Positions 30,729 to 39,991 of a stretch of DNA of 64,000 nucleotides are shown here, piece after piece. A program made the position numbers and the translations under genes. This DNA comes from Brachyspira murdochii DSM 12563 (GTDB lineage: Bacteria; Spirochaetota; Brachyspiria; Brachyspirales; Brachyspiraceae). The stretch lies in assembly GCF_000092845.1 (NCBI RefSeq), contig NC_014150.1, positions 1,946,919 through 2,010,918 of the forward strand, written 5' to 3'. The notes under the pieces are model-generated. The model was not told where the DNA came from and made no database searches. It was given only the letters and a program-made list of their open reading frames with translations. How positions within the stretch are numbered: position 1 is the stretch's first letter; the number at the start of each line of letters is the position of its first letter.

Positions 30729-30801
30729 ATGATAAATATATATTTTAATTCTAATTAGTCAATGAAATATATAATTAATTTTTATATATTTATATACCAT
30801 A

Positions 30802-30830
30802 TTGACATAATGATTAAGTAATAATATCAT
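30802..30830 (+). promoter_or_regulatory. Sigma-70 promoter for trmB
   Basis: TTGACA (30802-30807), 17-base spacer, TATCAT (30825-30830). The TTG start codon of trmB follows 31 bases downstream behind GGAG. Confidence 0.7.
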
Positions 30831-30860
30831 TCAAATAAAATAATAATATGGAGTTATACA

Positions 30861-31508
30861 TTGAGAAATTTAAATCTTAATGATGATATATTAAAAGAAT
30901 ATTTGCTTGATGATTTTAATAATGAAGATAGTTCTTTAATAGCAGATGAATTATCAAAAAGATTGGCTAATTATGATATAAGAGAATTAGAAATAGGATG
31001 CGGCAATGGAAAATTTATCACAGAGCTTGCTATGAATAATAAAGATAAATATTTTGTAGGAATAGAGTATTCATATAAAGCTGCTAAAAAGGCCGTATCA
31101 AAGGCTTATAAGAGAGATATAAAAAATCTTACTATTATATTTGGAGAGGCCAATAATGTTATAGATAAATATTTAAACGGCGAATATGTTTTTGATAAAA
31201 TATATTTGAACTTTCCAGATCCTTGGCCTAAGAAGAAGCATGCCCATAGAAGAATATTTAACAAAGAGTTTTTAAATAAAATATACCCTTTGCTTAAAGA
31301 TGACGGAATATTTTATTCAGTTACAGATGATGATAATTATGCTTTGGAAATAATGAATCCTATATATAAAGAGGTTAATAATTTTAAGAATATTTTAGAT
31401 AATGATTATGTTCATAAACTTGAAGGCTACGGAGTTACGCTTTATGAGGAGAAGATGAGAGCTATTGGACATGATATATATTTTTTTGCTCATATAAAGA
31501 ATATATGA
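30861..31508 (+). CDS. trmB: tRNA (guanine-N7-)-methyltransferase
   Basis: 215 residues, starting at TTG 30861 with GGAG at 30850-30853. SAM-binding RELEIGCGNGKFITELA is followed by FVGIEYSYKAAKKAV, the hallmark LNFPDPWPKKKHAHRRIF (substrate-binding/catalytic PDPWPKxxH), and a C-terminal YGVTLYEEKMRAIGHDIY with the family's final tyrosine-rich motif. It methylates N7 of G46 in tRNA. Length equals the bacterial norm. The lipoprotein gene starts 20 bases downstream, so the two may be co-transcribed. Confidence 0.94.
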   Translation: MRNLNLNDDILKEYLLDDFNNEDSSLIADELSKRLANYDIRELEIGCGNGKFITELAMNNKDKYFVGIEYSYKAAKKAVSKAYKRDIKNLTIIFGEANNVIDKYLNGEYVFDKIYLNFPDPWPKKKHAHRRIFNKEFLNKIYPLLKDDGIFYSVTDDDNYALEIMNPIYKEVNNFKNILDNDYVHKLEGYGVTLYEEKMRAIGHDIYFFAHIKNI

Positions 31509-31527
31509 TTAGGTTTTTATATTTATT

Positions 31528-32514
31528 ATGAAATTAATCAAATTAGTTAATTGTTTTATACTTCTATTTATTTTAGTTTCCTGTGTTAGCGAGGATTATG
31601 ATGATAAACCCGTTATAGTAAGCATAATAAAGGAAGAAAATACAAAAAAATTTAATGCTATAGAAAAAGGACTAATAGATCAAATATCATTAGATAAACT
31701 TAATGTAAAAATTAACTTCTATATTTCAAACGGAGATGATGCTTCTATTATAGAAATAGCCAATAATGTGCGTGAGGATAATTCTAGTATAGCAGTTGTT
31801 ATAGGAGAGAAGGCTGTTTTACTTTCTATGAATATAATAGTACCTCAGTCTATATTATTTGCAGGCTGTTTTGATAATTTATCTTTATCTTCTATAGAAA
31901 AAAGCAGAGTTCAGAATAATAATATTACAGGAGTTTACGGCAATTTGGATATTACTAAATATTTAAAAAGAATATCTGAAAGCGATGTGAATAGTTTGGG
32001 CTATTTGTATAGTAAAAACTTTGAAGTTTCTGATAATATTTCTGAATATTTAGCCAAATACTGCAGCAATGAAAATATTCATTATTATCCTATAGCTTTA
32101 GAAGCAGATTATACTATAAATGATATAGAGAATATTATATCCTCTTTAGATATAGATTATTTATTTATAGCTAAAGATGATTATATAGATGATAATATTT
32201 ATAATATAGATAATTTATGCGGTAAATATTCTATACCAATAATAAATACTGATATAGAAAATGCCTTAAATACGGACATACTTTTTTCACTTGACTGTAA
32301 TTATTATTATTTAGGAAGAAAACTTGCAGAACTTTTAAAAGAGGTTATTGATAATGAAGGCAGTACAGATTCTATAGATTTTATTGAAGTTTCTGATTCA
32401 TACAGAATACTTATCAATAAAGATACAGCAAAATTATACAGAATAAACTTTACAGATAAAATATTGGATGATAGTTATTTTATAGTAGAAGATAAAAATG
32501 TTATAAGAAAATAA
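31528..32514 (+). CDS. Lipoprotein, ABC-type substrate-binding-like (PF04392 type)
   Basis: A 328-residue protein. It has a lipoprotein signal: basic MKLIKLVNCF, hydrophobic ILLFILVS, then the lipobox Cys near residue 19 (VSCVSED). The rest has the periplasmic-binding-protein fold pattern seen in PF04392: VIVSIIKEENTKKFNAIEKG, SIAVVIGEKAVLLSMNIIVP, and two Rossmann-like lobes. No permease or ATPase genes accompany it, so its transport role is unproven. Confidence 0.6.
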   Translation: MKLIKLVNCFILLFILVSCVSEDYDDKPVIVSIIKEENTKKFNAIEKGLIDQISLDKLNVKINFYISNGDDASIIEIANNVREDNSSIAVVIGEKAVLLSMNIIVPQSILFAGCFDNLSLSSIEKSRVQNNNITGVYGNLDITKYLKRISESDVNSLGYLYSKNFEVSDNISEYLAKYCSNENIHYYPIALEADYTINDIENIISSLDIDYLFIAKDDYIDDNIYNIDNLCGKYSIPIINTDIENALNTDILFSLDCNYYYLGRKLAELLKEVIDNEGSTDSIDFIEVSDSYRILINKDTAKLYRINFTDKILDDSYFIVEDKNVIRK

Positions 32515-32616
32515 ACTCTGTCCGTATTTTTATAGTATTCATTTTAATAATGTGTTTAATGTATAAAATAATTGTATAAAGTTTTTATAATAAGTGCTAT
32601 ATTATGTTAATTCTGC

Positions 32617-32645
32617 TTGACAAAATTGCCGCTTCATAGTATGAT
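32617..32645 (+). promoter_or_regulatory. Sigma-70 promoter of the rpmF-plsX-rnf unit
   Basis: TTGACA (32617-32622), 17-base spacer, TATGAT (32640-32645). A leader of about 75 bases leads to rpmF with an AAGGAG site at 32712. Confidence 0.75.
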
Positions 32646-32725
32646 AGTCTATACTTTATATTGTAAAATGCAACTATTATCTATTTTTAGTTAATAGTCT
32701 CTAATAAATTTTAAGGAGAAATAAA

Positions 32726-32920
32726 ATGGCAGTACCAAAGCATAGAAAATCGAAATCTAAAAAAAGATCAAGACAAGCCGCTAATGATAAAAGATTCTTA
32801 GGTTCATTATCAATCTGTCCTCAATGCGGAGCAGAAAGAATGCCTCATAGAATTTGTCCTGAATGCGGTTTCTATAAAGACAGAGTAGTAAAAGCTCCAA
32901 AAAGCCAAAATGCAGGCTGA
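32726..32920 (+). CDS. rpmF: Ribosomal protein L32
   Basis: A 64-residue protein with the universal start MAVPKHRKSKSKKRSRQAA. A four-cysteine zinc finger follows: ICPQCGAERMPHRICPECGF (CxxC...CxxC), then the basic tail. It is the zinc-containing form of bL32. rpmF followed by plsX is a widespread bacterial arrangement linking ribosome and membrane lipid synthesis. Confidence 0.97.
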   Translation: MAVPKHRKSKSKKRSRQAANDKRFLGSLSICPQCGAERMPHRICPECGFYKDRVVKAPKSQNAG

Positions 32921-32948
32921 TAAAAATTAAAATTAACTAGGAAATATT

Positions 32949-33968
32949 ATGAATTTAGCCATAGATGTAGCCAGCGGAGAGAAACCTCTCGAAGAATTAG
33001 TTCTTGGAGCAGTTAATGCTTTATCAGTAAATAATGATGTTAATTTAATATTAGTGGGCAATGAGAAAAGTATTACTAAAGTTTTATCTAAAGCAAAATA
33101 TGATCATAAACGTGTAGATATAAGACATACAGATGAAATAATAGATATGAATGAAAGTCCTGCTAATGGTATAAAGCATAAAAAGAATGCTTCAGTTTTG
33201 ATGGCTGCCCGTTTGGTTAAAGATAAAGAAGCTGACGGATTTTTCTCTCCGGGCAATACAGGAGCTACACTTGCTGCTGCTCTTACAGAAATAGGTCGTT
33301 TAAAAGGGGTTATGCGTCCTCCGCTTATATCTACGCTTCCGAAATTCGGCGGCGAGTTTTGTATGCTTGATATGGGTGCTAATGTGGATTGTACTCCGGA
33401 CTATATGGCACAGTTTGCTGTTATGGGCAGGGTATTTGCAAAAAGATATTTAAAGATAGAAAATCCTAGAGTTGGTCTTCTTAATATAGGCGAAGAAGAC
33501 TCCAAAGGTAATGCAGATACTAAAAAGTTTTTTGAACGCCTTCAGAAAATGAAAAAAATAAACTTTATAGGTAATGTTGAACCTAATGATATGCTCAAGT
33601 CTGATTGTGTAGATGTTGTGGTTGCTGACGGGTTTGACGGTAATATAGTTTTAAAAACTATAGAGGGTACAGCAGCTTTTGTTGTAAATATGCTAAAAGC
33701 TGAAGTTAAGAAAAATCCTGTAAGTGTTATGGGCGGGCTTATGATGAAGCCTGTATTCGGTAATTTGAAATCAAAAATGAGTTCTGATTCTTATGGTTCT
33801 GCTATACTATTAGGCTTAAACGGCGGTGCTTTTGTGGGTCATGGCAAAACAAGCGGAGTAGGTATGAAAAATGCTGTGCTTAATATGTATAGATTCTTGG
33901 ATGCTAAAATTAATGAAAAGATAGCTAAAGAACTATATGATTCCGGAGCTAAAAGAAGAATATTCTAA
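32949..33968 (+). CDS. plsX: Phosphate acyltransferase
   Basis: 339 residues, normal length. It shows MNLAIDVASGEKPLEELVLG (variant of the AxDxMGGD start, where the glycine-rich GGD has become ASGEK), GFFSPGNTGATLAAALTEIG, RLKGVMRPPLISTLPKFGG, LLNIGEEDSKGNADTKKFF and VADGFDGNIVLKTIEGTA, all characteristic of PlsX. The enzyme makes acyl-phosphate from acyl-ACP for phospholipid synthesis at the membrane. It follows rpmF by 28 bases. Confidence 0.94.
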   Translation: MNLAIDVASGEKPLEELVLGAVNALSVNNDVNLILVGNEKSITKVLSKAKYDHKRVDIRHTDEIIDMNESPANGIKHKKNASVLMAARLVKDKEADGFFSPGNTGATLAAALTEIGRLKGVMRPPLISTLPKFGGEFCMLDMGANVDCTPDYMAQFAVMGRVFAKRYLKIENPRVGLLNIGEEDSKGNADTKKFFERLQKMKKINFIGNVEPNDMLKSDCVDVVVADGFDGNIVLKTIEGTAAFVVNMLKAEVKKNPVSVMGGLMMKPVFGNLKSKMSSDSYGSAILLGLNGGAFVGHGKTSGVGMKNAVLNMYRFLDAKINEKIAKELYDSGAKRRIF

Positions 33969-34010
33969 TAAAAAGAATATATTGATTATTGTTATTAAAG
34001 GAATTTTGTA

Positions 34011-34865
34011 ATGGTATACATTAAATCTTGTAAAAGCATTTATAAAAAAGAGCAAACCAATATGGCTGCTTCTGATTTAGCTTTGATTCCCATTAATGAG
34101 GTTATAAAAGATATAGATGTTTCTGAAATAGATGCTATTATTTGTGCCACTGTTACTAAAGATTATGTTTATCCTTCTACTGCATGTATATTAGCAGGAA
34201 AAATTAAGGCTTCTAATGCTTTTTGCTTTGATATAGAAAGTGATTTTACCGGATTTTTATCAGCATTGAGATTAGCTTATGCTTTTGTAAAGAGTAATAG
34301 ATATAAAAATATTTTGGTTGCAGCAGTTGAATCATTCTATATATGTGATGATAAAGATAGATTTGATGATGCAAGTGTAGCTGTTCTAGTTACCAATGAA
34401 AAGTCTGATATACAAATAGATTTTATAGATTCTGTAACTGACGGAAGTGCTTTAGAAAACTGCTATATACCTATGGGCGGAACTGCTAAGCCTTATACTA
34501 AAGAAGGTGTATTAAATAAAGAACACTTCATATCTATAAAAGACAGCAGCATCTTTGAAGAAGAGGCAAAAAAAGCTGCTTTATATGTTAAAGATGTTTT
34601 ATCTTCTAATAATATAGAGCCTAACTATTATATACCTTCCTACTCAAGTAAAGCTGCTTATGATAATTTTGTTAATGCTCTATCAGTAGATAAGGATATA
34701 GTATATTCAAAAATGGAAGATGCCCATTCTTCTTTAAGTGCTTCTTCTGGTGTGGCATTGTCTATGGCTTTGGAAGATGGGTTTATTAAAAAAAATAGTA
34801 AGGTAGCTGTATGCGGTTACGGAAGCGGTTATACCAAATCTGTAGCTGTTATTTCTATAAATTAA
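34011..34865 (+). CDS. FabH-like (KAS III) protein lacking catalytic residues
   Basis: A 284-residue thiolase-fold protein in the position where fabH normally follows plsX. FabH's AACxGF active-site motif reads DIESDFTGFLSAL here, so the catalytic Cys is Phe. The HQAN motif region reads YYIPSYSSKAAYDNF (His to Ser), and GNTSAAS reads AHSSLSASSG (Asn to Ser). The glycine loop at the end, CGYGSGYTKSVAV, remains. It is about 35 residues shorter than usual. It cannot catalyse the standard Cys-His-Asn condensation and may be a structural or regulatory paralogue. Confidence 0.75.
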   Translation: MVYIKSCKSIYKKEQTNMAASDLALIPINEVIKDIDVSEIDAIICATVTKDYVYPSTACILAGKIKASNAFCFDIESDFTGFLSALRLAYAFVKSNRYKNILVAAVESFYICDDKDRFDDASVAVLVTNEKSDIQIDFIDSVTDGSALENCYIPMGGTAKPYTKEGVLNKEHFISIKDSSIFEEEAKKAALYVKDVLSSNNIEPNYYIPSYSSKAAYDNFVNALSVDKDIVYSKMEDAHSSLSASSGVALSMALEDGFIKKNSKVAVCGYGSGYTKSVAVISIN

Positions 34866-34927
34866 ACAAATATAATTAAATTAATAATAGTGTTTTAATT
34901 AATTTGATTAAATGAAGGATTGATAAT

Positions 34928-36235
34928 ATGAAATTAGGTAAATTTCGTTTTGGCGGAGTACATCCAAATGATAGTAAAGATACTGCCGAAATCTCTTCAT
35001 CTGCTCTTTCTGTATTACCTAAAACTGTTTTAATATCTATGGCTCAGCATATAGGTGCTCCTGCTAAAATGTTAAAAAATAAAGGTGATAAAATAAACAG
35101 AGGTGAGCTTATAGGCGAGGCAGGAGGTTATGTTTCCGGTAATGTTCATTCCTCTGTTACTGGAACTGTTGCTTCTGTAGATATAGCTCCTAATCCTTTG
35201 GGACGCGGTGCTAATGCTTTACTTATTAATGCTGACAGTGCTGCTGACAATTTGGCATACTATGAAAACTCAAATTATATGTCATTATCAGCAGAAGAAA
35301 TGTCTAAAAAGATACAGGCGGCTGGTATAGTTGGTATGGGAGGTGCTACTTTCCCTACTAATGTTAAAGTTGATGGTGCTGCTAAGGGCGGCTGTGATAC
35401 TTTGGTTATCAATGGTGTAGAATGCGAACCTTATATTACAAGCGACTATAGGCTTATGATAGAATATACCCAAGATTTATTTAAGGGTATTGAAATATTA
35501 AGAAAAATTATTCCTTCTGTAAAAAGAACTGTTATTGGTATAGAAAATAACAAGCCTAAAGCTATAGAAGAAATGACAAAAATAGGAAAAGAGTATAATG
35601 TTGAGGTTATGCCTTTAAGACTTCGCTATCCTCAAGGTGCTGAAAAAATGCTTATTGATGCTACTACTGGAAGAGTTGTCCCAGTGAGCAAACTTCCTAT
35701 GGATGTTGGAGTTTTAGTTGTTAATGTGGCTACTCTTTACGCTATATATGAGGCTGTTGCTAAGGATAAGCCTCTTATAGAAAGACTTGTTACTGTTTCC
35801 GGAGATGCTATAAAAGAACATAAAAATGTTTGGCTTCCTCTTGGTACTCCTATTTCACATGTTGTAGAAGAGTGCGGCGGTATTACTGCTGAAAATGTTC
35901 TTATACTCGCAGGCGGTCCTATGATGGGTACAAGCGTTCCTAATACAGATCAATGTGTTAATAAAGGTACTAACTCTCTTCTTTTCTTGGATAAAGATAA
36001 AATGCCTAAAGAGGTAGAATATCCTTGTATTAAATGCGGAAGATGCGGAAATGCCTGTCCTTTGAGATTATCTCCTACTGAAATCGCACACACTGCTAAA
36101 GCTAAAATTAAAGATAAATTAAATGATTTGGATATAGCAACTTGTTTTGAATGCGGAAGCTGTTCATACATATGTCCTTCAAAGATTCCTTTGGTGCAGT
36201 GGATTAGATTTGGTAAAGATTTGTTAAGAAGATAA
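34928..36235 (+). CDS. rnfC: Ion-translocating ferredoxin:NAD oxidoreductase subunit C
   Basis: A 435-residue protein. It opens with GKFRFGGVHPND and has the RnfC N-terminal domain, then GIVGMGGATFPTNVKV, NGVECEPYITSDYRLM (NADH/FMN domain), and two [4Fe-4S] motifs near the C-terminus: CIKCGRCGNACPLRLSP and CFECGSCSYICPSKIPL. RnfC is the peripheral subunit that exchanges electrons with NADH in the Na+- or H+-pumping Rnf complex. rnfD starts 16 bases downstream. Confidence 0.96.
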   Translation: MKLGKFRFGGVHPNDSKDTAEISSSALSVLPKTVLISMAQHIGAPAKMLKNKGDKINRGELIGEAGGYVSGNVHSSVTGTVASVDIAPNPLGRGANALLINADSAADNLAYYENSNYMSLSAEEMSKKIQAAGIVGMGGATFPTNVKVDGAAKGGCDTLVINGVECEPYITSDYRLMIEYTQDLFKGIEILRKIIPSVKRTVIGIENNKPKAIEEMTKIGKEYNVEVMPLRLRYPQGAEKMLIDATTGRVVPVSKLPMDVGVLVVNVATLYAIYEAVAKDKPLIERLVTVSGDAIKEHKNVWLPLGTPISHVVEECGGITAENVLILAGGPMMGTSVPNTDQCVNKGTNSLLFLDKDKMPKEVEYPCIKCGRCGNACPLRLSPTEIAHTAKAKIKDKLNDLDIATCFECGSCSYICPSKIPLVQWIRFGKDLLRR

Positions 36236-36250
36236 ATTAAGGAGATAATA

Positions 36251-37336
36251 ATGAAATTTTACACAGAATCATCTCCTCATATAAAAGACGGAGATACTAC
36301 TAATAAGATAATGCTAAGAGTAATTATAGCTCTTTTACCTGCAGTTATATATAGTATTGTTTTGTTTGGGGCAAGAGTTATAGTTTTATATCTTGCTGCT
36401 ATTATAACTTGTATTGTTTCTACTATAATAGTAAAAAAAGTAAGAAAAAAACCTTTGATTCCAGATTATGCTGTAACAGTTACTGCTATACTTCTTGTTA
36501 TGACGCTTCCTCCTTCTGCTACTATTACTATGGTTGTAATAGGAAGTGTAATAGCGATAGTTTTTGCTAAAGAAGTTTTCGGCGGATTAGGTTCTAATAT
36601 ATTCAATCCGGCTTTGGTAGGAAGAGCTTTTCTTCAGGTGGCTTTTCCTGCTCAAATGACTATGTATACTCCTCCTAAAAATGTTCCTTTCTTAGGGGTG
36701 TTTGAAAATATACTTAAAGATTTCACTCTTACAGTTTCAGGGGCAAGTCAGTCTTTGGATGCAGTAAGTGCTTTAACTTCTGCTACTCCTTTAACTTTCC
36801 TAAAATACAATTCTATTGATTTCGGAGGTACTTTAGCTTCTCAAATACAAGTAGAATCACACTATTATTTACAGATGTTATTAGGAAGTACAGCAGGTGC
36901 TATAGGTGAAACTTCATTCTTACTTCTTCTAATAGGCGGAATATTCCTCCTAATTACTAATACTATAGACTGGAGAATACCTCTAGGAATGTTTATTTCT
37001 TTGGTAGTTGTTAGCTTCCTTCTTTGTTTGGCTATGCCGGGTAAAGTTGCTTCTCCTATATATCAAGTATTAGCAGGCGGTTTCGGACTTGGTGCTTTCT
37101 TTATGGCTACTGATATGGTTACTTCACCTTCAAGTCATTTGGGAGCTTGGATATATGCTCTTTTAATAGGTGCTGTTCTTGCTATATTAAGAACTTTTGG
37201 TTCTTCTCCAGAGTATATGATGTATTCTATACTTATAGGTAATATGTTTATGCCTTTGATTGCTATGCTTACTCGTCCTTTGCCTTTCGGTAAAAAAGAG
37301 TTCCTTGCTATTAATCAGAAAGAAGGAGGTAAATAA
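36251..37336 (+). CDS. rnfD: Ion-translocating oxidoreductase subunit D
   Basis: A 361-residue membrane protein with many helices (IMLRVIIALLPAVIYSIVLF onward). The FMN-attachment region VSALTSATPLTFLKYN, with the conserved threonine, and the RnfD/NqrB signature FGGLGSNIFNPALVGRAFLQ are present, with a late MATDMVTSPSS motif. It carries covalent FMN and forms part of the ion channel. The stop shares one base with the rnfG start. Confidence 0.96.
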   Translation: MKFYTESSPHIKDGDTTNKIMLRVIIALLPAVIYSIVLFGARVIVLYLAAIITCIVSTIIVKKVRKKPLIPDYAVTVTAILLVMTLPPSATITMVVIGSVIAIVFAKEVFGGLGSNIFNPALVGRAFLQVAFPAQMTMYTPPKNVPFLGVFENILKDFTLTVSGASQSLDAVSALTSATPLTFLKYNSIDFGGTLASQIQVESHYYLQMLLGSTAGAIGETSFLLLLIGGIFLLITNTIDWRIPLGMFISLVVVSFLLCLAMPGKVASPIYQVLAGGFGLGAFFMATDMVTSPSSHLGAWIYALLIGAVLAILRTFGSSPEYMMYSILIGNMFMPLIAMLTRPLPFGKKEFLAINQKEGGK

Positions 37337-37908
37337 TGAAAAAAGAAGTTGGTTATACTGCTGTTATTTCAGTTACTATTACTGCATTGCTTGCTGGTTT
37401 TTTACTTTCATTTGTGTATTCTTCTTTTGAAAAAGATATATTAGCTAACAATGAAAAAACTGTACTCAATGGTGTAAAAGCTGTTATTGAGGGTGCTGAT
37501 GAGCTTGAAGGTCCTCTAACAGAAAACTCTGCATATCCATACTATATAGGAAGAAAAGCTGATGGCACTATAGTAGGTTATGCTATGCTTTCTTCAGCAG
37601 GCGGATATAATGGAGAGAATAAAGTGCTTGTTGGTTTTGATGCCAATATAGATACTATTACTGCTATAGTTGTTACTGAACAGGCTGAAACTCCGGGGCT
37701 TGGTGCTAAAATTACTGAAGCTAGTTTTAGAGATCAGTTTAAAGGACAAAGCTCTATTATTCCTTTAAGTGTTGTAAAAGGAATAAAGCCGGAAGATGCC
37801 ATTGAATCACAGATTGCTGCTATAAGCGGTGCAACTATATCTTCTACTTCAGTTGTTAATGCTGTTAATAGTGCTAAAGATGAGGCTGTTAATTTATTTA
37901 AAAATTAA
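37336..37908 (+). CDS. rnfG: Ion-translocating oxidoreductase subunit G
   Basis: A 190-residue protein. One N-terminal membrane helix (YTAVISVTITALLAGFLLSF) is followed by an extracytoplasmic FMN-binding domain with TEQAETPGLGAKITEASF and the attachment motif ISGATISSTSVVNAV, whose Thr takes the FMN. It begins at the TAATG junction with rnfD, behind AGGAGG. No rnfE, rnfA or rnfB follow; a terminator does. Confidence 0.95.
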   Translation: MKKEVGYTAVISVTITALLAGFLLSFVYSSFEKDILANNEKTVLNGVKAVIEGADELEGPLTENSAYPYYIGRKADGTIVGYAMLSSAGGYNGENKVLVGFDANIDTITAIVVTEQAETPGLGAKITEASFRDQFKGQSSIIPLSVVKGIKPEDAIESQIAAISGATISSTSVVNAVNSAKDEAVNLFKN

Positions 37909-37930
37909 GTTATATATATTCTTAAATTAA

Positions 37931-37970
37931 AGGCTTATAAGATGTGTATATTCATTTTATAAGCCTTTTA
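37931..37970 (+). terminator. Rho-independent terminator after rnfG
   Basis: Perfect 10-bp stem AGGCTTATAA (37931-37940) / TTATAAGCCT (37958-37967) with a 17-base loop, followed by TTTATATTTATT. It closes the rpmF-rnfG unit. Confidence 0.8.
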
Positions 37971-38111
37971 TATTTATTATTTGTGTATCATAAAACAATG
38001 CATTTAGTTTTTTAAACGGTTTAATCTCAATAAGAAATTAAATAAAACACAATTTTATATTATTAATAGACTTTTACAATAAAAAAGATAAGAGACTGCT
38101 ATATTTATTCC

Positions 38112-38963
38112 TTAATCTTTTGAATATTGAATATTATCTGGAGATATTATAGTTTCTTTCTCTATATACTTAGCTGAAATAGGTACATTATCATATCTTA
38201 ATTTTATATCAAGTTTACGGTTATAATCAGCATATAAGAAATATAGATTAGGCAATATACTGTCATTATTATGATGGCTTTTTATCCAAATGCCGTCATA
38301 TAAAAGACCTTGAAATATTGTATACTCATCTATTTGACCTATACTTCCCCAGCTTCCTTCAAAGAAAACAGAAGGTATTTTTACCTTTACTTTATCATTT
38401 TCAGAATATGTAACAAAATCTTTATTTATATCTAAAGTTCTTTTTAATCCGTTTTTATCTGTATTAACTCTTGTACCGTAGAAATGAGCATCTATTCCTT
38501 TTTTTTCTCCGGGTGCCTTATCTATAATTCCGCATATTATATCTGAAGTTGTTCTATTTTTTATATAAACATAACCAACTGTTTCATCATAAATTGGAAA
38601 ATGAATCTCTCCAACCCATTTTCCATCACTTATGATATATCCGAAATACCTTTGATAATATATATTACTTTCCTCTTTTTCACAGCTATAAATACTGTCT
38701 TTTGAAAAATTAACATTCTCTGATTTATTAGAAACTACCAAATTATTAATTGATCCATCAGATATGTAAACATCTACAGCTTTTGCTCCTTTATAATCCG
38801 AATTAAAAAATTTCCAAACAGCATTATATTTACTGTCAATACCTTTAACAGTGTATTTAGTCTCTTCAAGAATCGGACTAGTTACATTATTATTTTTTTT
38901 GCTGCAGCTTACTGTCATTAATAAAAATATAAATGACAAAATATAGATTGTTTTTTTTATCAT
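38112..38963 (-). CDS. Lipoprotein of unknown function
   Basis: A 283-residue protein with a clear lipoprotein signal: MIKKTIYILSFIFLLMTVSC, Cys20 in the lipobox, then a Lys/Asn-rich linker. The mature part is beta-rich with motifs such as YCQRYFGYI-like aromatic clusters and SVFFEGSWGSIGQIDEYTI. No family recognised. It is probably exposed in the periplasm or on the outer membrane. It is monocistronic and convergent with the rnf unit. Confidence 0.65.
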   Translation of the reverse strand: MIKKTIYILSFIFLLMTVSCSKKNNNVTSPILEETKYTVKGIDSKYNAVWKFFNSDYKGAKAVDVYISDGSINNLVVSNKSENVNFSKDSIYSCEKEESNIYYQRYFGYIISDGKWVGEIHFPIYDETVGYVYIKNRTTSDIICGIIDKAPGEKKGIDAHFYGTRVNTDKNGLKRTLDINKDFVTYSENDKVKVKIPSVFFEGSWGSIGQIDEYTIFQGLLYDGIWIKSHHNNDSILPNLYFLYADYNRKLDIKLRYDNVPISAKYIEKETIISPDNIQYSKD

Positions 38964-39182
38964 AATATTTTATTCCTCTTGTATTACAACTTTAATTTAA
39001 TAAAAATACTATCATATTAAATAAATACAATCTACCATGATTATTTAATAAAAATTATTATTAGGCAATAATCTTTTACAATTATTTGTATTTTATAAAA
39101 AATTATAATAATTTAGGTATATCTATATATATTTTTTACATATTTGAAATAGCAGATGATTTTTTGTGTTATATTTGATAAT

Positions 39183-39218
39183 AAAAAAGCCTGAATCCTT
39201 TTACAGAACTCAGACTTT
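39183..39218 (-). terminator. Terminator of the PepSY-like gene
   Basis: Read on the minus strand: AAAGTCTGA...TCAGGCTTT stem (one G-U) followed by TTTATT. It lies 36 bases past the stop of the gene at 39254. Confidence 0.65.
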
Positions 39219-39253
39219 TATAATAAAAAAGTTAAAGAGATACAATAATAAAA

Positions 39254-39634
39254 TTATGCAAGTAGTATTTCGCCGTTATGTCTTATGCATAATTCTAATG
39301 AATTAGTTAATTTTATTCTGTAAAACTCTATTCTTTTATTAATTTCAAATACATAAGCATTTTTATATTTTTTCATTATGCTTTTTACTTTATGTGCTAT
39401 ATTTTTAGGAAGTATATTTTCAGATAATTTATCATCGCTGCTTATATAATTCCAAGAACCGTTTTTATCAAAGTTTATATATATTCCATTGCTCAATTTT
39501 ATTTCATATTCATCTTTAACTTTATCAATATAAACTATTTTTGCTTTACTGTAATTAACAGCTATAAAATTTCTTATATTTTCTGGAAGTTTACTAGGTG
39601 TTATTTTTATAAAAAGTCTTAAATTATTAGTCAT
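39254..39634 (-). CDS. PepSY-like (DUF2874) protein without signal peptide
   Basis: A 126-residue protein with two tandem PepSY-like units: KLPENIRNFIAVNYSKAKIV ... YEIKLSNGIYINFDKNGSWN, and LPKNIAHKVKSIMKKYKNAY ... YRIKLTNSLELCIRHNGEIL. The pattern 'P..I...I...Y..A.I..I.......Y.I.L.NG..I.FD..G' is that of the secreted paralogues at 53637 and 54259, but this one has no signal peptide (MTNNLRLFIKITPSK). Perhaps cytoplasmic, or its true start lies elsewhere. Confidence 0.7.
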   Translation of the reverse strand: MTNNLRLFIKITPSKLPENIRNFIAVNYSKAKIVYIDKVKDEYEIKLSNGIYINFDKNGSWNYISSDDKLSENILPKNIAHKVKSIMKKYKNAYVFEINKRIEFYRIKLTNSLELCIRHNGEILLA

Positions 39635-39991
39635 TTGTATCTCCTTAATTGGTTATTGTAAAATCTCTTTACATTTATTATTATAGCAGAGAGCATGTTT
39701 TTTGCAATATTATTTTACAATTATTTTACAAAATTTTTACAAATATAAAATAAATTAGATATTCGTAATACATATCATACATATTCTGCTGTATTTGTAA
39801 AAATAATGTAAATAAAATCTGTTAAAAACTGTAGTTTCTTGATAATTACACTATTAAACTAGCATAAATATGGCGTATTTTTGATATTTACAGAATATAT
39901 AATAATATTTTTTTACAAAACTTTTTTATTTAAAGCATTTTTATATTAATTCGATAACTAAAGCGATACTTTAAATATAACGGCTTTTACT
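39635..39991. other. Divergent intergenic region
   Basis: 357 bases, very AT-rich, with repeated TTTTACAA units (39712-39745). It also holds a copy of the CGATACTTTAAATA word seen at 29510. It should hold promoters for both neighbours, but no pair of hexamers is convincing. Confidence 0.4.
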
